Assembly (NCBI GenBank): GCA_934045905.1
Contig: OW203761.1
Coordinates: forward strand, 32,786,964 to 32,850,963
Origin: Leuctra nigra
Lineage: Eukaryota > Arthropoda > Insecta > Plecoptera > Leuctridae
Length of the DNA stretch: 64,000 nt
Direction of reading: 5' to 3'
The notes beneath the pieces were generated by a model that searched no databases, was not told the DNA's origin, and saw only the letters and a program-made list of their open reading frames with translations. This document shows positions 61,401-64,000 of this stretch, piece by piece. The translations under genes and the position numbers were made by a program. Each line of letters begins with the position of its first letter. Position 1 is the first letter of the stretch.

Positions 61401-62074
61401 AGATTCAATTTTAAAATGTATATAATATTCAGCTGAGAGGGGTGAAATTGCATAAACATAACATTTTTAGCATTTCCTACTATTCTGTAATCTTGTAATA
61501 TTTTGTAAGTTTGCAACTTCTATAAGCTAACACCATTAAGGGTTGCTCACATATTGTGCCGTGGGTTCAGTACATAATTACTCTTAATGTAATGAATACT
61601 TTTATAAAATATTCCTCTTACCTTTATGATGGAGCCTTCTTTCAGACCTTCAATGTTTTTGAGCTCAGCAAAGTTGTCCAGCGTGTTTCCGTCAAGCTGT
61701 AAGGAGAAGCACGTTCGATGGCACGTGTCTTCACGGTCCATCAAGAGCTGATGGATCTCTTGCACCAACTCCATGCTCGACACTTGGATGTCAAACGGCT
61801 CGGTGCCGGGACTCACAATCTTCACCGTGAATCCCATGTCTTGTATGAACACAACTTCTTGGTCATCTTTCTTCTCACCCTCTGCTTTCTCCTTGCCACT
61901 GTTATTGTCCTCCCTTTTCACTTCCTCGTCGTGGCCATTGATGAGCGTGCTCTCGGAGACTCCGTTGACTTTGGGCTCATCTCCGGCATGGCCGTTGATT
62001 ATCACATTTTTGGAAGCGCTATGTCCGTTTGAGAGTGACGCCGCGTCTTCGACAGTCTTGTCCACAACTTTCAT
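45795..62074 (-). CDS. CLUH: CLUH/clueless, RNA-binding regulator of mitochondrial mRNAs
   Basis: Orthologue of CLUH/clueless, a cytoplasmic ribosome-associated protein that binds mRNAs for mitochondrial proteins and keeps mitochondria dispersed. Exons, minus strand: 62074-61622, 61016-60863, 60784-60654, 60122-59756, 59216-58885, 58218-58006, 57472-57298, 57046-56636, 56401-56199, 51191-50886, 50470-50126, 49624-49352, 48539-48198, 46676-46468 and 45933-45795. The total is 4053 nt, 1350 aa, all phases fitting. Seen in order: CLU-N domain (about 80-151), [24 protein letters not shown] segment, Clu domain ([40 protein letters not shown]), a Lys/Glu-rich linker (about 650-740), and TPRs at about 1031-1240. 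The first exon stays open to an acceptor at 62115, so the real start may be in an upstream exon. The 5-kb intron 51192-56198 is full of repeats. Confidence 0.96.
47844..48058 (-). mobile_element. MITE of the AAAACGGTAT family, copy 2
   Basis: Same family as 41567-41781 in opposite orientation: GTACACACGACAATTCCTAA at the left and AATTGTCGAGTGTAC at the right, with CTAGTAGGTGAGCTC and AGCCAATCTGTTTCGTTC inside. In a CLUH intron. Confidence 0.7.
48805..48890. repeat. Dispersed repeat fragment, copy 1
   Basis: GGTTTAACGGCACGTCAACA, GCGCACATTATT and TTTTAACTTTGTTGA are shared in the same order with 60393-60478. Both are in CLUH introns. Family unknown. Confidence 0.5.
49892..50041. mobile_element. 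CTACACTGCG-family MITE, copy 2
   Basis: CTACACTGCGTTTCATG at the left and AAATGTGAAACGCAGTGTAG at the right. The interior shares ACATCCCTCAGTTG, CATCCCTCTCTCTCGGACAA and AAAATATCTTACCG with copy 1 at 21024-21204. In a CLUH intron. TA duplication is not preserved. Confidence 0.65.
51271..51406. mobile_element. Foldback MITE, 3-bp TAA duplication (abutting pair, left)
   Basis: GGCCAGTTTCACATAAAGCGC mirrors GCGCTTTATGTGAAACCGGC. TAA lies at 51268-51270 and 51407-51409. The core has the inverted CACAAGTC/GACTTGTG. The following element shares the right TAA. Confidence 0.7.
51410..51593. mobile_element. Foldback MITE, 3-bp TAA duplication (abutting pair, right)
   Basis: Left AGGTCAATTCACAAGGCCGT and right (inverted) AGATCAATGCATACGGCCGT are related termini. 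TAA flanks at 51407-51409 and 51594-51596. Several GGAACGGCCGT-type motifs inside. Confidence 0.65.
52379..52455. repeat. (AAT)n microsatellite
   Basis: About 77 bp of nearly pure AAT/ATA trinucleotide repeat with one interruption (AAACAT near 52411), in the long CLUH intron. Confidence 0.9.
52917..53108. mobile_element. MITE of the AAAACGGTAT family, copy 3
   Basis: GTACACTTAGTAAAG, AAAACGGCATCTGAAGG, AACGGATTGGCTGGCAG, TTAGTATCAATGAAATCAG and GAGCTCACCTA follow the same order as copy 1. The right half is diverged. Inside duplication unit 1. Confidence 0.55.
53704..53905. mobile_element. MITE of the AAAACGGTAT family, copy 4
   Basis: Counterpart of copy 3 in duplication unit 2, reading AAAACGGCATCTGAACGAAG and CGGATTGGCTGCTGGTCA, slightly closer to copy 1. 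Confidence 0.55.
54059..54320. repeat. Insertion specific to duplication unit 2
   Basis: Present only in unit 2, between GCGGGAACAA and ATTACTGGGCATTTTACC. It contains GGGGCTTAACGTCGCACTG, CCCAGCATTTGCCTGTCG and AAAAAACCCAGTCAGGAAG, which look SINE/retroelement-like. No TIR seen; family not assigned. Confidence 0.45.
55592..55607. repeat. (TC)n microsatellite
   Basis: Short CTCTCTCTCTCTCT run in the long CLUH intron. Confidence 0.6.
59376..59556. repeat. Foldback element
   Basis: ACACGGAAAATGGTCCGCAG, TCAATATTCATTCGACACC and GGCTAGTATTTA at the left are imperfectly mirrored by TAAATACTAGCC, GTGTCACTTGAACATTGACC and GGACCAATTTCAGTGT at the right. In a CLUH intron. Confidence 0.6.
60393..60478. 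repeat. Dispersed repeat fragment, copy 2
   Basis: GGTTTAATGGCACCTCGACA, TTTTGCACACATTA, TTTTAACTTTGTTGA and a trailing GTGGAGGTCATGGGG match 48805-48890 in order. In a CLUH intron. Confidence 0.5.
61113..61326. mobile_element. MITE of the AAAACGGTAT family, copy 5
   Basis: GTACACTTGGCCAAACTAAA and AACGGTATTCGAAAC at the left; CAAATACCGCTTTTAGTTGT and ...CTGTAC at the right. GATGGCATCATCAAATGAAG and GTAGATGAGCTC inside tie it to copy 2. In the first visible CLUH intron. Confidence 0.6.
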
Positions 62075-62115
62075 CCTGACTGCGGACTTCTCTGCTACGT
62101 CACCACCGCTGAGTT

Positions 62116-64000
62116 CTGCAACACAGTAATTGACAAATATTAAGTAAAGACCTTGATGTGATACAAGCGCTCGGCCGTTTTAGCAAATTGAGAGAGAAAA
62201 ATTGTTTCATAACTTCATAAGTGGGTGTAACTTTGATAGGATAGTCACATGATCAGTCTGATTGTATATTAGTAGCACTTTTTCATTTTTGCTTCGTGCC
62301 TTGTTAATTAGGCGCCGGTTATTCAACAAAATCGAGCAAAACTATAAAATTTCCGATACGATTGAAGGTCAAACCCAAATTGTAATCATGATTAGATATA
62401 AGACACACTCATTGGTCACATTTTTTAAATTAAATTTCATACGGCACCCAGCGAGACAGGAAAAAAGGCAATTTTTCACCAAAAATCAACTAATTTTAAT
62501 ACTAATTTTAACAAAGCAAAAAATTAAAAATGTACCTACTACCAAGTGATAGCCCTAAGTTTGTCTTTCTATCTAATCATGAATGATTAAAATTTCAAAT
62601 CATTTCGTCAACTCATTTTGTCTACAATCGTATCCAAAAAGGTGTCTGCAAAAAGAGGCAAAATCGCTTGCGCTTGCACCACTTTAATAGGGGTAGGTTA
62701 GCTTCCTTTTCGGGCAATATCGAGCTTTTACAAATTCAGCAATAGAAAGAGACAACTAAAAAATATGTCTAGATACTGGACAGCCAAGGTGACTAATCAT
62801 TTGACAGGTTTTAGTTTGTTACAAGCCTACCTACTTGGGTTGCTGGAATCAATGGCAAATTGTTCTGTAGAGATAGTTTGGTGATTAGATGGTGTCAAGT
62901 GAGCTACACCTAAAACCGAAATTCCCCAACACATGGCAATATAAAATTTTATTGGAATCCACTAGCTATCCACTAACTGTTTTTTAAATTACAACTTAGT
63001 AACAGCACACCCATACACTCGCCACAAACTGCAATCATTTACAAGTGATCAAGGTGTGGTGCAAATTTATATTTCGATACTGTAGTAGGTATCGAAAAAA
63101 TGCTGCTTTATAAATTATAGATACATTTTGACAGCTTATTTAAAAAATAAGCTTAAAATGTCAATAGGTCTTCAAGTGCTTGAGCGATTAGGCTGAAAAT
63201 GTATAAAATACTATAATGAAGTTGGTTTTGATGACATAGCAAAATTTAACTATAATATTCAAGTGATGAGATTTCAACTAATCGGAGTATTTTGTTCAAA
63301 AACTCCTAGGTACAAAAATGTGGAATGTGGTACAAGTAATGTCAAATTTCAGCTCCATATCTGTGACATCGTGGTTAGCAGAGATAGGAATTAATTTCGG
63401 GGGCTTGTAAAAATAAAATCACATTTAAAATGTCCGTGTCTAATAACAAGTTACTAATAGTACTAGGGTAAAAATTGCAGACATAAACATTATTCTAGGT
63501 ACCTACAGGTACATATTGTTTATCTCGTGTGTGAAAATAAATTAAGAGCATTCTCACCTATTGTTATTGAACTGTAAAATTCAATTCGGAATTAGTAGTA
63601 ATTTCGAAAAAATGTCGAATCTCTTAATTGGGTTTGTGATTAGTGCCTGGCCTAGTTGAATTGCACAATAATTCCAGATACGGCAGATAACTACAATGCA
63701 GATAATATCAATTACTACTGCTTTATCTTCGCTTAATTCCGTAGCATAAGAAATCAGAATTATGTCACATCGTAAGTGATTAGATGCCATCATCACAGAT
63801 CATACTATCATCATTGAGCCTATACATTGATTGACAAAACGTTAGTCAATATCGTTCTCCCCATTCCCGAACCAAAGACGCAATCTGACGATGACCTATC
63901 AGATCAGTGCACTTTTAAATCTGGAGCAGACCTGATAAAATTGTCATGCAAAGAGTGCAGTCAAAACTCCGACTCCTTTGGGAATGTTCACTATTTTTGC
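62116..64000. other. Upstream of first recognised CLUH coding exon
   Basis: Because an acceptor precedes the first coding exon (62115), this is most likely an intron or 5' UTR of CLUH. No further coding exon was recognised and no repeat family stands out. Confidence 0.5.

Overview
This window is nuclear DNA from an animal, most likely a non-dipteran insect. Its genes have short exons with GT-AG introns, introns and spacers are AT-rich and full of small transposon relics, and there is no prokaryote-style gene packing. A meiotic MSH4 is present; Drosophila has lost MSH4/MSH5, so a fly of that type is unlikely. The short motif GTAGGTACCTA is scattered everywhere, as in several insect genomes (Lepidoptera, some Hemiptera), but the species cannot be fixed from this sequence alone.

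Six conserved protein-coding genes could be reconstructed exon by exon, with consistent reading phase across every junction. From left to right: the 3' end of MSH4 (+, 486-1753); UBE4B (-, 10627-2753, 8 exons, 1066 aa); EXOSC3/RRP40 (+, 11086-11799, intronless, 237 aa); LIS1/PAFAH1B1 (-, 26584-15728, 7 coding exons, 408 aa); METTL16 (+, 35151-41387, 4 exons, 491 aa); CLUH/clueless (-, 62074-45795, 15 exons, 1350 aa). Strands alternate strictly, so the genes form convergent pairs (MSH4/UBE4B, EXOSC3/LIS1, METTL16/CLUH) and divergent pairs (UBE4B/EXOSC3, with start codons 458 bp apart, and LIS1/METTL16). The genes are unrelated housekeeping functions: meiotic recombination, protein quality control, RNA decay, dynein regulation, U6/MAT2A RNA methylation and translation of mitochondrial mRNAs. 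They do not form a pathway.

The rest is dominated by mobile-element remains, many with terminal inverted repeats and target-site duplications that can be read directly. There are four hAT-like non-autonomous elements with 8-bp target duplications; three of them are built from arrays of a short palindrome, with a different palindrome in each. There are PIF/Harbinger-like 3-bp-duplication elements (two of them abutting on one shared TAA), TA-duplication mariner/pogo-like elements, and two members of a long-TIR element with 9-13 bp flanking repeats, one carrying a nested LINE 3' end. Other items are a 1.46-kb TIR element with an internally repeated motif in METTL16 intron 3, a roughly 190-bp-arm hairpin downstream of METTL16, a 5S-rRNA-headed SINE-like repeat, a 4.6-kb repeat block filling the last LIS1 intron, and a tandem duplication in CLUH. 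No CRISPR array, operon or functional tRNA/rRNA gene was seen. Coordinates and phases were read by eye; family names rest on remembered family motifs, not on database searches.
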